From contig NZ_JMTZ01000011.1 in NCBI RefSeq assembly GCF_000731095.1, positions 86,240-150,239 on the forward strand: DNA of 64,000 nt, given 5' to 3'. Below the pieces are notes generated by a model. It made no database searches. It was not told the DNA's origin and worked only from the letters and a program-made list of their open reading frames with translations. Positions 25,954-39,037 of the stretch are shown here, in pieces. The stretch comes from Lysobacter antibioticus (GTDB lineage: Bacteria > Pseudomonadota > Gammaproteobacteria > Xanthomonadales > Xanthomonadaceae). The position numbers were made by a program, and so were the translations under genes. How positions within the stretch are numbered: the first letter of the stretch is position 1; every line of letters starts with the position of its first letter.

Positions 25954-26979
25954 TCAGGTGACGCGCGCCACCAGGTGGGTCGGCAGGATTTCCGACTGCG
26001 CAGGGCGGCCTTCGATCATCGCCAGGATCTTGCGCGCCAGCGACACGCCGGCGTCGACGAAGTTCTGGTGGATCGAGGTCAGCGGCGGCAGATAGGTCGC
26101 GCCGAGCGGGGTGTCGTCGTAGCCGATCACCGAGACGTCCTCCGGCACCCGCCGGCCGCGCTCGATCAGGGCGCGGATCGCGCCGATCGCCAGCAGGTCG
26201 CTGGCCGCGAACAGGGCGTCGAACTGCGGGTGCTCGTCGAGCAATTGGTGCACCGCCTGGGCGCCGGCGCTGACGGTGAAGTTGGCCACGTTCGGGGTCA
26301 GCGGCACGATGCCGTGCTCGGCCAGAGCCTCGACGAAACCGTCCAGGCGCTCGGCGAATTCGCCGTGGGCGCTGTCGCCGAGGAATACCGGCCGGCGCCG
26401 GCCCAGGGCCAGGAAGCGCTCGGCGGCGAGCTTGCCGCCGCGGTGGTTGTCGCTGCCGACCACGACCTGGGTCTCGTGGCGGCTGACCGCGCCCCAGACC
26501 ACCATCGGCCGGCCCCAGCGCTGCACCTCGTGCATGGCGTCTTCGTGCGCGCCCTGGCCGAGCAGGATCACCCCGTCGGCGGCCTGCACGCTCGGCAGGG
26601 CGCCGCCCTGCAGTGAGGTCAACAACACGCTGTAGCCGGCCGAGGTCAGCTCCTGGCTGATGCCGCCGAGCAAGTCCAGCGGGTAGGGCCCGGACATCTG
26701 CCGCTCGACGGTCGGCTTCATCTCGACCACTACCGCCACGGTCATGCTGCGGCGCAGGCGCAGATTGCGCGCGCTGATGTTGAACTGATAGCCCTGTTGC
26801 TCGGCCAATTCCTTGATCTTGGCCCGGGTCTCGGGATTGACCAGGGGACTGTCGCGCAGGGCGCGCGAGACGGTGATCGCGGAAACGCCCGCCAGCTCGG
26901 CCAGATCGGCCATGGTCAGGTGTTCGCCGGCCTTGCGGGCCGGATTGGGGTCGCTCGGACGGCTGCTGCGAGAGCTCAT
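25954..26979 (-). CDS. LacI-family transcriptional regulator
   Basis: 341 aa from ATG 26979; a GTG five codons upstream (26994) is also possible. N-terminal helix-turn-helix and hinge: TMADLAELAGVSAITVSRAL then NISARNLRLRRS. The periplasmic-binding-protein-like sensor domain follows (VISVIGYDDTPLG-type block as VSVIGYDDTPLGATYLPPL near the C-terminus). It binds a sugar and represses transport/catabolic genes. It sits 264 bp upstream of the GH65 fusion gene on the same strand, with palindromic operators in the gap, so it is probably the local repressor of the phosphorylase-receptor-MFS set. Confidence 0.93.
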   Translation of the reverse strand: MSSRSSRPSDPNPARKAGEHLTMADLAELAGVSAITVSRALRDSPLVNPETRAKIKELAEQQGYQFNISARNLRLRRSMTVAVVVEMKPTVERQMSGPYPLDLLGGISQELTSAGYSVLLTSLQGGALPSVQAADGVILLGQGAHEDAMHEVQRWGRPMVVWGAVSRHETQVVVGSDNHRGGKLAAERFLALGRRRPVFLGDSAHGEFAERLDGFVEALAEHGIVPLTPNVANFTVSAGAQAVHQLLDEHPQFDALFAASDLLAIGAIRALIERGRRVPEDVSVIGYDDTPLGATYLPPLTSIHQNFVDAGVSLARKILAMIEGRPAQSEILPTHLVARVT

Positions 26980-27321
26980 GCGATGCCGTGTCACTCCCTG
27001 TCATGGCGGCGGGCGAATGCGGTCGATTCGCCGAATCGGCCATGTTTACCATGAACGCGTGGCGGGACGGAGCCCGTCCGGCGCGGCGGCGGGCAAATCG
27101 GCGCGGTTCGGCACAGGCCGCCGGCAGGTCGGCGCCACGGCCGCCTGAGGCAGCGCTGAAGCCGTTCGCGGCGAGCCTCGCGCTGGCCCGCTATACTCGC
27201 GAGGGAGCGCCGTCCAAAGCGGTATCTCTTCCAAGTGATTCAATAACTTGGGTATGTTGTCTCATCCATTTTCACGTTTTCACGGCGGCGCCGCCCGGCG
27301 CGCCAGGGACCACACCCGCGC
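26980..27321. other. intergenic region between lacI-family gene and smc
   Basis: Divergent control region. TATACT at 27192-27197 is a candidate -10 for smc, but no matching -35 is seen at the right distance. No gene recognised. Confidence 0.4.
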
Positions 27322-30300
27322 ATGCGTCTGTCCACGATCAAGCTGTCCGGTTTCAAGTCCTTCGTCGATCCGACCACGCTGCATCTGCCCACCAACATGA
27401 CCGGTGTGGTGGGGCCCAACGGCTGCGGCAAGTCGAACATCATCGACGCGGTGCGTTGGGTCATGGGCGAAAGCTCGGCCAGCCGCCTGCGCGGCGACTC
27501 GCTGACCGACGTGATCTTCGCCGGCTCTTCGGCGCGCAAGCCGGTCTCGCAGGCCATGGTCGAGCTGATCTTCGACAACTCCGACCACACCATCACCGGC
27601 GAATTCGCCGCGTTCAACGAGATCTCGGTCAAGCGCACGGTCAGCCGCGACGGCACCAGCCAGTACTACCTCAACGGCGGCAAATGCCGCCGTCGCGACA
27701 TCACCGACCTGTTCCTCGGCACTGGCCTGGGGCCGCGCAGCTACTCGATCATCGAGCAGGGCATGATCAGCCAGATCATCGAGGCCAAGCCCGAGGACCT
27801 GCGCGTTTATCTCGAAGAAGCCGCCGGCATTTCCAAGTACAAGGAACGGCGCAAGGAAACCGAAACCCGTATCCGCCACACCCGCGAGAACCTCGACCGC
27901 CTCAACGATCTGCGCGAGGAAGTCGGCAAGCAGCTCGAACACCTGCGCCGCCAGGCCCGCCAGGCCGAGCAGTACCAGGCGATCCAGGCCGAGCGCAAGG
28001 TCAAGGACGTGGAGTGGAAGGCGCTGGAATACCGCGCCCTGGACCAGAAACTGCAGAGCCAGCGCGAGCGCTTGTCGCAGCAGGAAACCCGATTGCAGCA
28101 ATTGATCGCCGAGCAGCGCGAGGCCGAGCGCGAGCTCGAGACCGGGCGCGTGCGCCGCGAAGAAGCCGCCGAAGCGCTCAACAAGGCGCAGGCCGCGAGC
28201 TACGAGGTCGGCGGCGTGCTGGCCCGGGTCGAACAACAGATCCAGCATCAGCGCGAAATGTCCGGACGCCTGCACAAGGCGCGCGACGAAGCGATGGCCG
28301 CCCTGGCCGAGATCGGCGAGCACATCGGCAGCGATCAATCGCGCCTGGACGTGCTGCTGGCGGCGGTCGCCGATGCCGAGCCGCGCATCGAGGCGATGCG
28401 CGAGGACGACGAGGCGCGTCAGGACGCGCTGCGCGATGCCGAAACCAAGCTCAACGACTGGCAGCAGCGTTGGGACGCGCACAGCCGCGAACAATCCGAA
28501 GCCGCGCGCGCCGCCGACGTCGAGCGCACTCGCCTGGAAGGCCTGGACCGCCAGACCCTGGAAGCCGATCGCCGCCGCGAGGCGATGACTGCAGAACGCA
28601 CCGGCCTGGACGTCGCCGCGCTCGCCGAGGCTTTCGAGCAATTGCAGAGCCAGCACGACCTGCAGAAGGAATCGCTGGAAAGCCTGACCGACGAGTTGGA
28701 GACCCGTAAGGGCACGGTCTCGGACCTGCAGGAGCAACAACGTTCGACCCAGAACCAACTGGCCGAGGTGCGCAAGCAGGCGCAGACCTCGCGCGGCCGT
28801 CTGTCCTCGCTGGAAACCCTGCAGCAGGCCGCGCTCGGCCTGGAGCAGGGCGCCGCGCTGACCTGGCTGCAGGCGCGCGGGCTGGATTCGGCGCAACGCG
28901 TCGGCGAAACCCTGACCGTCGAGGCGGGCTGGGAAAACGCGGTCGAAAGCGCGCTCGGCCAATTGATCGAGGGCGTGCTGGTCGAATCGCCGGAAGCGCT
29001 GGTCGATGCGATCGGCGAACTCGGCGAAGGCCGCCTGACCCTGGTCTCGCCCGCGCGCGACGACAGCGTTTACGCGCCGACCTCGCTGGCCTCGAAGGTG
29101 CAGGGCCCGGCGGCGATCCGCCGCCTGCTGTCGCGCCTGCACGGCGCCGACGACCTGGCCGCGGCGCGCGCGCTGCAGCCGTCGCTGGGCGCGGAAGAAA
29201 CCGTCATCACCCGCAACGGCGAGCGCCTCGGCGCCGGCTGGGTGCGGGTGCTGCGCTCCGGCGCGGCCAAGCAGGGCGCGCTGCTGCGCGAGCGCGAGAT
29301 CCAGAGCCTGCGCGCCGAGATCGAGACCTTGCAGAGCCGCGAGCGCGAACTCGAACAGATCCAGATTCAGTTGCGCGACCGCCTGCTGGCGTCCGAGCAA
29401 CAGCGCGAGGACGCCCAGCGCGCCCTGTACATGGCCCACCGCGGCGTGTCCGAACTCGCCGGCCAGTTGCAGAGCCATCAGGGCCGCCTGGATTCGGCGC
29501 GCAACCGCATCGAGAAGATCGATGCCGAACTCGAACAACTGCTGATCCTGATCGACGCCGGCGGCGAGCAGGCGCGCGAAGCGCGCACCCGCCAGGAAAC
29601 GGCGATCGAGCGCATGGGCGAGCTGGAAGACACGCGCCTGGAGCTCGAATCCGAACGCCGCCGCTTGTTCGAAGCGCGCGACGCCGCCCGCAACGCCGCG
29701 CGCGAATCGCGCGACGCCGCGCATGCATTAAGCCTGACCCTGGAAACCCAGCGCGCCCAGATCGCCGGCCTGAGCCAGGCGCTGGAGCGCATGGGTGGCC
29801 AGCGCGGCCAGCTCGATTCGCGCCTGGGCGAACTGTCGGCGCAGCTCGCCGACGGCGACCAGCCGGTGGTGGCGCTGGAGCAACAGCGCCAGGTCGCGCT
29901 GGAACAGCGCGTCGTCGCCGAACACGACCTGACCGCCGCGCGCACTGCGCTCGACGGCATCGACAACGACCTGCGCAAGTTCGAGCAGACCCGCCAGCAA
30001 CGCGACGAGCAGGCCCTGCAACAGCGCGAAGCCATCGGCCAGCGCCGCCTCGAACAGCAAGCGCTGGTGCTCAAGGCCGAAACCCTGACCACGGCCATCG
30101 CCGAGGCCGGGGCCGTGCTCGAAGACGTGGTCAATGCGCTCGACGAGAACGCCGAACCGCAGGTCTGGGAGCGCACGGTCGCCGAACTCGACGGCAAGCT
30201 GCGGCGCCTGGAACCGGTCAACCTGGCCGCGATCGCCGAACACGCCGAGGCGGCGCAGCGCAAGGACTACCTCGACGCCCAGTTCACCGACCTCAACACC

Positions 30301-30825
30301 GCGTTGGAAACCCTGGAAGATGCGATCCGCAAGATCGACCGCGAGACCCGCGGCCGCTTCAAGGACACCTTCGACCGCGTCAATTCCGGCGTGCAGGAAC
30401 TGTATCCGCGCCTGTTCGGCGGCGGCCACGCCTACCTGGAACTGACCGGCGAAGACCTGCTCGACACTGGCGTGGCGATCATGGCGCGCCCGCCCGGCAA
30501 GCGCGTGTCGAACATCTCGCTGCTGTCCGGCGGCGAGAAGGCGATGACCGCGGTGGCGCTGGTGTTCGCGATCTTCCGTTTGAACCCGGCGCCGTTCTGT
30601 CTGCTCGACGAAGTCGATGCGCCGCTCGACGAAGCCAACGTCGGCCGCTTCACCGCGATGGTCAGCGAGATGAGCGAACAGGTACAGTTCCTGTTCGTGA
30701 GCCACAACAAGGCGACGATGGAAGCCGCGCAACAACTCTCCGGCGTGACCATGCGCGAGCCCGGCGTCAGCCGTCTCGTCTCGGTCGACCTGGCCGAGGC
30801 GACGCGCCTGGCCGGTGCGGCCTGA
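27322..30825 (+). CDS. smc: chromosome partition protein SMC
   Basis: 1167 aa, usual family length. ATPase of the condensin complex that folds and segregates the chromosome. Walker A GPNGCGKSN at residues 31-39; long coiled coils (roughly 165-510 and 650-1010) flank a hinge near 515-640; the signature LLSGGEKAMTAVALVFAIF and Walker B CLLDEVDAPLDEANV are near the C-terminus. Cytoplasmic. It heads the smc-zipA-ligA order found in Xanthomonadaceae and related gammaproteobacteria; ScpA/ScpB are not in this window. Confidence 0.98.
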   Translation: MRLSTIKLSGFKSFVDPTTLHLPTNMTGVVGPNGCGKSNIIDAVRWVMGESSASRLRGDSLTDVIFAGSSARKPVSQAMVELIFDNSDHTITGEFAAFNEISVKRTVSRDGTSQYYLNGGKCRRRDITDLFLGTGLGPRSYSIIEQGMISQIIEAKPEDLRVYLEEAAGISKYKERRKETETRIRHTRENLDRLNDLREEVGKQLEHLRRQARQAEQYQAIQAERKVKDVEWKALEYRALDQKLQSQRERLSQQETRLQQLIAEQREAERELETGRVRREEAAEALNKAQAASYEVGGVLARVEQQIQHQREMSGRLHKARDEAMAALAEIGEHIGSDQSRLDVLLAAVADAEPRIEAMREDDEARQDALRDAETKLNDWQQRWDAHSREQSEAARAADVERTRLEGLDRQTLEADRRREAMTAERTGLDVAALAEAFEQLQSQHDLQKESLESLTDELETRKGTVSDLQEQQRSTQNQLAEVRKQAQTSRGRLSSLETLQQAALGLEQGAALTWLQARGLDSAQRVGETLTVEAGWENAVESALGQLIEGVLVESPEALVDAIGELGEGRLTLVSPARDDSVYAPTSLASKVQGPAAIRRLLSRLHGADDLAAARALQPSLGAEETVITRNGERLGAGWVRVLRSGAAKQGALLREREIQSLRAEIETLQSRERELEQIQIQLRDRLLASEQQREDAQRALYMAHRGVSELAGQLQSHQGRLDSARNRIEKIDAELEQLLILIDAGGEQAREARTRQETAIERMGELEDTRLELESERRRLFEARDAARNAARESRDAAHALSLTLETQRAQIAGLSQALERMGGQRGQLDSRLGELSAQLADGDQPVVALEQQRQVALEQRVVAEHDLTAARTALDGIDNDLRKFEQTRQQRDEQALQQREAIGQRRLEQQALVLKAETLTTAIAEAGAVLEDVVNALDENAEPQVWERTVAELDGKLRRLEPVNLAAIAEHAEAAQRKDYLDAQFTDLNTALETLEDAIRKIDRETRGRFKDTFDRVNSGVQELYPRLFGGGHAYLELTGEDLLDTGVAIMARPPGKRVSNISLLSGGEKAMTAVALVFAIFRLNPAPFCLLDEVDAPLDEANVGRFTAMVSEMSEQVQFLFVSHNKATMEAAQQLSGVTMREPGVSRLVSVDLAEATRLAGAA

Positions 30826-30848
30826 GTCGGGAACGTACCGGGTAGGTG

Positions 30849-31010
30849 CCGGGAATGGAGAATCGGGAATGGTTCACAACCGATCTCTCCGTCCTGTCAT
30901 GCCATCATCCATCGTCTGATTTGAATCTTAGGAACGGGAAACAGGAAACGCAGAATCGCAGGCCGCCATCGTCGCTCTCCGATTCTCGATTCCCCATTCC
31001 CGATTCCCGC
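30849..31010. repeat. inverted GGGAATGG/GGGAATCG repeats between smc and zipA
   Basis: The words GGGAATGGAGAATCGGGAAT (from 30851) and, inverted, CGATTCCCCATTCCCGATTC (from 30987) face each other across ~110 bp. They fill the smc-zipA gap. Similar short intergenic repeats are common in Xanthomonadaceae genomes. Confidence 0.65.
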
Positions 31011-31024
31011 ACTAGGAGAAACCG

Positions 31025-31795
31025 ATGTCCGACGTGACACTGCTGCGGATCGGCATCCTCATCGCCGGTCTGATCCTGATCGGCGCGATCGTGTTCTTCG
31101 GCCGCCCGCGCAAGCCGGGGCAGGGCAAGCGCGTCGCCCGTGAGGAAGCGCCGCGTACCGGCGAACGCAAGCCGGGTACCCGCCAGGAGCCCTCGCTGGG
31201 CGAGCAGATCGAAAACGAGCTCGGCGAATCCTCGACCGTGCCGGGCGAGGCCACCACCCAGGCCGAGCTGGAACTGTTCGACCGCACCCTGGAAGGCGGC
31301 GCCAATGCCGCCAACAGCGATCTCGGTCGTCGCGTCAGCGAAGAGTTCGACAAGATCGTGACCTTGTATCTGGCCGCGCGCGCCGGGCAGAAGCTGCACG
31401 GCCCCGACATCGTGGTCGCTGCCGAAAAGGCCGGCCTGGTCTATGGCCACATGGGCGTGTTCCACCGCTTGGTCGAAGGCCACCCCGAGCGCGGTCCGGT
31501 GTTCAGCGTCGCCAACATCATGAAGCCCGGCAGTTTCGACATGGCGACGATCCAGTCGCTGGAGACCCCGGCGGTGGCGTTCTTCCTGACCCTGCCGGCG
31601 CCGATCCCGGCGCTCGACGCCTGGGAGACCATGCTGCCGACGGCGCAGCGCATGGCCGAGTTGCTGGATGCGGTGGTGCTGGACGAGCAGCGCAATGCCC
31701 TCGGCCGCCAGCGCATCGCTCATTTGCGCGACGAACTGCGTGCCTACGATCGCCAGCGCGAAGCGCCGCCGTTGAGCAAGCCGACGCGTTGGTGA
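31025..31795 (+). CDS. zipA: cell division protein ZipA
   Basis: 256 aa. ATG 31025 follows AGGAGAAA. It anchors FtsZ to the inner membrane at the division site. A single N-terminal membrane segment (IGILIAGLILIGAIVFFG, residues ~8-25) is followed by a basic, Pro/Arg-rich linker. The C-terminal FtsZ-binding domain runs from about residue 115 to 250 (IVTLYLAARAGQKLHGPDIV; FSVANIMKPGSFDMATIQS). The linker is shorter than in E. coli (328 aa). Its position between smc and ligA supports the call. Confidence 0.95.
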   Translation: MSDVTLLRIGILIAGLILIGAIVFFGRPRKPGQGKRVAREEAPRTGERKPGTRQEPSLGEQIENELGESSTVPGEATTQAELELFDRTLEGGANAANSDLGRRVSEEFDKIVTLYLAARAGQKLHGPDIVVAAEKAGLVYGHMGVFHRLVEGHPERGPVFSVANIMKPGSFDMATIQSLETPAVAFFLTLPAPIPALDAWETMLPTAQRMAELLDAVVLDEQRNALGRQRIAHLRDELRAYDRQREAPPLSKPTRW

Positions 31796-31852
31796 ACCGA
31801 TAGCGGCGCTATTCGCGCCGCTGCGGTGTTGCAGGGTTCGACCTCAGCTTTC

Positions 31853-32107
31853 CTGTAGGAGCGGCGTCCCAACAGGGATTTCCTACGGTCATGAGCCGCG
31901 ACCACGGGACGCGCAGAAATATCAACGCCGATGTTGTTCATCGAAAGCTGCGTGCAGTCGCAGGGTAGGAGCGGCGCGAGCCGCGATCGCGCTGCGACAG
32001 TCTTGCTGCGTATCTCTGAATCAAGATCAAGATCAAACGCCAAGAGCTTCCGCCACTAAAGTGGCGGGTTACTTTCTTTTGTCATAAGCAACAAAAGAAA
32101 GGTAACC
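31853..32107. repeat. composite repeat element, copy A
   Basis: In order: REP word TGTAGGAGCGGCG, AGCCGCGACCACGGGACGCG, CAACGCCGATGTTGTTCATC, a second GTAGGAGCGGCGCGAGCCGC, a stem CGCCAC/GTGGCG (32051-32066), then a long inverted repeat with arms at 32067-32082 (GGTTACTTTCTTTTGT) and 32091-32107. The same order of words appears at 63791-64000. Confidence 0.75.
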
Positions 32108-32164
32108 AAAGAAAAATGCTTTTCTTTGAATCACAGGCCCGCACGAGCGTTGCCTCCGCGGGGA

Positions 32165-32220
32165 TTTTTCATACGGGACATCCCTGTCCCGATGAAAAAC
32201 GGCCCGCATCCATGCGGGCC
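32165..32220. repeat. two adjacent palindromes
   Basis: TTTTTCATACGGGACA (32165-32180) pairs with TGTCCCGATGAAAAA (32185-32199) with one bulge. GGCCCGCAT/ATGCGGGCC (32201-32220) is a 9-bp stem. A frequently seen spurious small ORF crosses this unit. Confidence 0.7.
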
Positions 32221-32387
32221 GCCCTCCGGGTCTTCTAGGGCCTTCGCTAGTGCGAAGCCGCGCACAGCAACATCAGCCGCAACGGCAACGGCAACGGCAA
32301 AATCTTGCCCGCATCCGCACTTGCATCCGCACTGTTAGTTCGCGTGCCGAAGGCTGCTCCTGGATCGGCGCGGCGTCCTTGCCGTAA

Positions 32388-36056
<3,669 letters not shown>

Positions 36057-36160
36057 CCGCGATGAACCCCGCATGCGGCAGCGAACGGTAACTGCCGCGT
36101 TTTGATTGCAGTTTCATCGATCGCGGTTAGAGTGATCGGGTCGGGTGCGGGGGGACGTGC

Positions 36161-36889
36161 ATGCGTGGTGTGATGATCGCGATCCAATGGCTGGCCTTCG
36201 CCGGTTTGGCGTGCACGCAGGCTCGCGCAGAGCCGGTGGGCGAGCGCCTGTACGGTGGGCGCCTGTTGCGCTGCGCTTCCAGCGGCGAGGAAGTCGTGCG
36301 CTGTCCGGCCGACACCCGCGAAGGCGTGCGCCTGGTCCATCGCACCTCCGGCAAGCCTTGCGTCGAGGGCACGAGCTGGGGCGCCGACCGCGGCGGTGTG
36401 TGGGTTTCGCAGGGCTGTGCCGCGGATTTCGTGCTCGGCAAGGGCGGCAGCGGCCGCGACAGCACCACCGGTGCGCGGGTGATCAAATGCGAGTCGCGCG
36501 GTGGCCGTTGGAACCATTGCCCGGCCAAGATCGGCGAGGGCGTGGTGCTGGCCCAGCAACTCTCCAAACAACCTTGCTTGCGCAACCAAAGCTGGGGCGC
36601 CGACAAGCAGGGCGTCTGGGTGTCGGGCGGTTGCCGCGCCGAATTCCGTCTGCTCGGTGTCGAGGAACCGGCCGCGCAGGCGCGCAAACCTTTGCTGCGT
36701 TGCGAATCGCAGGACCGGCGCGCCCGCCGTTGCGATGGCGAAACCGGCCTGGGCGTGCGCATGGTCAAGCAGTTGTCCAAGACCGAATGCATCGAAGGGC
36801 GCAGTTGGGGCTACGACGCGCACGGGGTCTGGGTCGAGGATGGCTGCCGTGCCGACTTCGAGCTCGACTATCGCCGCAACGGCGGATGA
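36161..36889 (+). CDS. secreted protein with three DUF3011 repeats
   Basis: 242 aa from ATG 36161 (an in-frame ATG at 36173 is also possible). A signal peptide ends near ACTQARA. The mature part is three DUF3011 units (~residues 35-85, 100-150, 168-235), each with the pattern RCES...RRC...GV.L..QLSK..C..G.SWG.D..GVWV..GCRA.F. This gives paired cysteines per unit, likely disulfides in the periplasm or outside. The function of DUF3011 is not established. A second, related gene follows ~180 bp downstream, probably by duplication. Confidence 0.85.
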   Translation: MRGVMIAIQWLAFAGLACTQARAEPVGERLYGGRLLRCASSGEEVVRCPADTREGVRLVHRTSGKPCVEGTSWGADRGGVWVSQGCAADFVLGKGGSGRDSTTGARVIKCESRGGRWNHCPAKIGEGVVLAQQLSKQPCLRNQSWGADKQGVWVSGGCRAEFRLLGVEEPAAQARKPLLRCESQDRRARRCDGETGLGVRMVKQLSKTECIEGRSWGYDAHGVWVEDGCRADFELDYRRNGG

Positions 36890-37068
36890 TCCGCAGGCGT
36901 GCGACGGCCCGCAGTTTGCCGATCGAGGTGCGACGCTGCACTGCAACAACGGCGCAAACTAAGCGACTCATGAACGTTTTTGGCTCTCCGCCACGAAGGG
37001 CGAAAATCTTGAGCTGGCGTTAAGCGGGTTCAGATAGAGTCCTTGGCACATTGACAAGGAGCATGAAC

Positions 37069-37845
37069 ATGTCCGCACGCATTCTTTCCGGTTTGAGTTT
37101 GATGGTCGGCCTCGGCATGGCCGCCGGCGCCGCACAGGCCGTGCCGCAATACGACGATTACGGCTACAACAACGTGATCCGTTGCGAATCCAACGACAAC
37201 CGCGAGCGTCGTTGCGACGCCGATACCCGAGGCGGCGTGCAGCTCAGCCGACAGTTGTCCAAGTCTTCGTGCAGCCAGGGACGCAGTTGGGGTTACGATC
37301 GCTCGGGCATCTGGGTCCGCGAAGGCTGCCGCGCCGAGTTCACCCTGGGCCGCGGCGGCGGTTGGAATGACGGCGGCGGCGGCTGGAACGGCGGTGGCGG
37401 CGGCAGCGGCGAAGTCGTGCGCTGCGATTCCAACGACAACCGCCCGCGCACCTGCCGCATCGACGGTAATCGCGCACGTCTGCAACGCCAGATTTCGAGC
37501 TCGCCGTGCATCGAGGGCCGCAGCTGGGGCTCGCGCCCCGGTGAGGTCTGGGTGAGCGATGGTTGCCGCGCCGAATTCGTCGCCTCGCGCGGCGGTGGCG
37601 GTGGCTGGAATGGCGGTGGCGGCGGCTGGAACGGCGGCGGTGGCGGTTGGGGCGGTGGCGGCCAGGAAGTCAGCTGCGAGTCGCGCAACAATCGCCAGAA
37701 CCGCTGCAACATGTCGATTCGCCGCGACGCGCGCCTGATCAAGCAGAACTCCGGTTCGCCGTGCATCGAAGGCCAGACCTGGGGCTGGGACCGCAACGGC
37801 GTGTGGGTCGCCGGCGGCTGCCGCGGCGTGTTCCGGGTCAACTGA
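37069..37845 (+). CDS. secreted protein with three DUF3011 repeats and Gly/Trp/Asn linkers
   Basis: 258 aa. ATG 37069 is chosen because the strong site AAGGAG (37056-37061) is 7 bases away; ATG 37063 is too close. The signal peptide ends at AAGAAQA. There are three DUF3011 units as in the upstream gene (for example VIRCESNDNRERRCDADTRG and SWGYDRSGIWVREGCRAEF), but here they are joined by flexible linkers of repeated GGGGGWN. Such Gly/aromatic linkers suit an extracellular, surface-binding or assembling protein. Function not known. Confidence 0.85.
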   Translation: MSARILSGLSLMVGLGMAAGAAQAVPQYDDYGYNNVIRCESNDNRERRCDADTRGGVQLSRQLSKSSCSQGRSWGYDRSGIWVREGCRAEFTLGRGGGWNDGGGGWNGGGGGSGEVVRCDSNDNRPRTCRIDGNRARLQRQISSSPCIEGRSWGSRPGEVWVSDGCRAEFVASRGGGGGWNGGGGGWNGGGGGWGGGGQEVSCESRNNRQNRCNMSIRRDARLIKQNSGSPCIEGQTWGWDRNGVWVAGGCRGVFRVN

Positions 37846-37872
37846 TCGCGATACCTGCATCGTCCGCATGCA

Positions 37873-37910
37873 ACGACGCCCCCGTCGCAAGACCGGGGGC
37901 GTCGTCGTTT
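37873..37910 (+). terminator. hairpin after the DUF3011 pair
   Basis: Perfect 11-bp stem ACGACGCCCCC/GGGGGCGTCGT with an 11-nt loop, followed by CGTTT. Probable rho-independent terminator with a short T-run. Confidence 0.65.
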
Positions 37911-37978
37911 CGGCGCCCGCGTCGGCGCCGTTTCGGGGCCGTTTCGGGGCCGACACGCGCATCCGTTAAACTGCGCGC

Positions 37979-39037
37979 ATGAACGACGCCATCGATTTCG
38001 ACCGCTACGACCGCATCCGCCCGATCCGTTGGACCGGAGACGCCCTCGAACTGCTCGACCAGCGCAAGCTGCCTTTCGCCGTGGAATACGTGCGCTGCGA
38101 CGACAGCGACGCGGTCGCCGCGGCGATCCACGCCCTGACCGTGCGCGGCGCCCCGGCGATCGGCATCGCCGCGGCCTGGGGCGTGGTCCTGGCCGCGCGC
38201 AAGGTGCAGGCCGGCAGCGGGCTCGAAGCCTTGGCGGCGATCGAGCCGGCCTTGCAGCGCCTCAATGCGGCGCGCCCGACCGCGGTCAACCTGGCCTGGG
38301 CCCTGGCGCGGATGCGCCGGGTGTTGGCTGGCGCCGGCGGCGATTGGCGGGAGGTCCTTGCGCGCGAGGCACAGGCGATCGCCGATGAGGACCTGGCCGC
38401 GAACCGGCGCATGGGCGCGCTCGGCGCGGCCCTGATCGAGCCCGGCAGCGGTGTGCTGACCCATTGCAACACCGGCTCGCTCGCGACCGCCGGCTTCGGC
38501 ACCGCGCTCGGCGTCATCCGCGCCGGCGTCGCCCAGGGCCGCATCGATGCGGTGTTCGCCGGCGAGACCCGGCCCTGGCTGCAGGGCGCGCGCCTGACGG
38601 TGTGGGAGCTCGAACAGGACGGCATCGCGCCGACCCTGATCGCCGATTCGGCGGCCTCGCACCTGATGAAGACCGGCAAGGTGCGCTGGGTCATCGTCGG
38701 CGCCGATCGCATCTGCGCCAACGGCGACACCGCCAACAAGATCGGCACCTACCAGCTGGCCATCGCCGCGCGCCATCACGGCGTGCGCTTCATGGTCGCC
38801 GCGCCGTCGTCGACGGTCGACATGGACACCTTGTCGGGCGATGCGATCGAAATCGAAGAACGCGACCCGGGCGAGCTGTTCGCGGTCGGCGGCACGCGCA
38901 CCGCGGCCGAGCGGGTGGGCGCCTGGAACCCGGTGTTCGATGTGACCCCGCACGAGCTGATCGACGCCATCGTCACCGAGCGCGGCGTGATCGAACGCCC
39001 CGACGAGGCAGCGATGCGGGCGGCGTTCGGCGGCTGA
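37979..39037 (+). CDS. mtnA: methylthioribose-1-phosphate isomerase
   Basis: 352 aa. It converts 5-methylthioribose 1-phosphate to methylthioribulose 1-phosphate in methionine salvage. The eIF2B-like fold is recognised from [19 protein letters not shown], the active-site region [19 protein letters not shown] (Cys) and [19 protein letters not shown] (Asp). No other salvage gene is adjacent. It lies upstream of gyrA on the same strand, an order seen in Xanthomonadaceae. Confidence 0.95.
   Translation: MNDAIDFDRYDRIRPIRWTGDALELLDQRKLPFAVEYVRCDDSDAVAAAIHALTVRGAPAIGIAAAWGVVLAARKVQAGSGLEALAAIEPALQRLNAARPTAVNLAWALARMRRVLAGAGGDWREVLAREAQAIADEDLAANRRMGALGAALIEPGSGVLTHCNTGSLATAGFGTALGVIRAGVAQGRIDAVFAGETRPWLQGARLTVWELEQDGIAPTLIADSAASHLMKTGKVRWVIVGADRICANGDTANKIGTYQLAIAARHHGVRFMVAAPSSTVDMDTLSGDAIEIEERDPGELFAVGGTRTAAERVGAWNPVFDVTPHELIDAIVTERGVIERPDEAAMRAAFGG

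Noticed and set aside
27280..29724. 814-codon open frame antisense to smc
   Set aside because: Ala/Leu/Gln-rich mirror of the SMC coiled coil; no independent signal.
32126..32338. 70-codon ORF in the zipA-ligA gap
   Set aside because: Lies across palindromic repeats and ends in low-complexity sequence. Similar spurious ORFs accompany this repeat type in related genomes.
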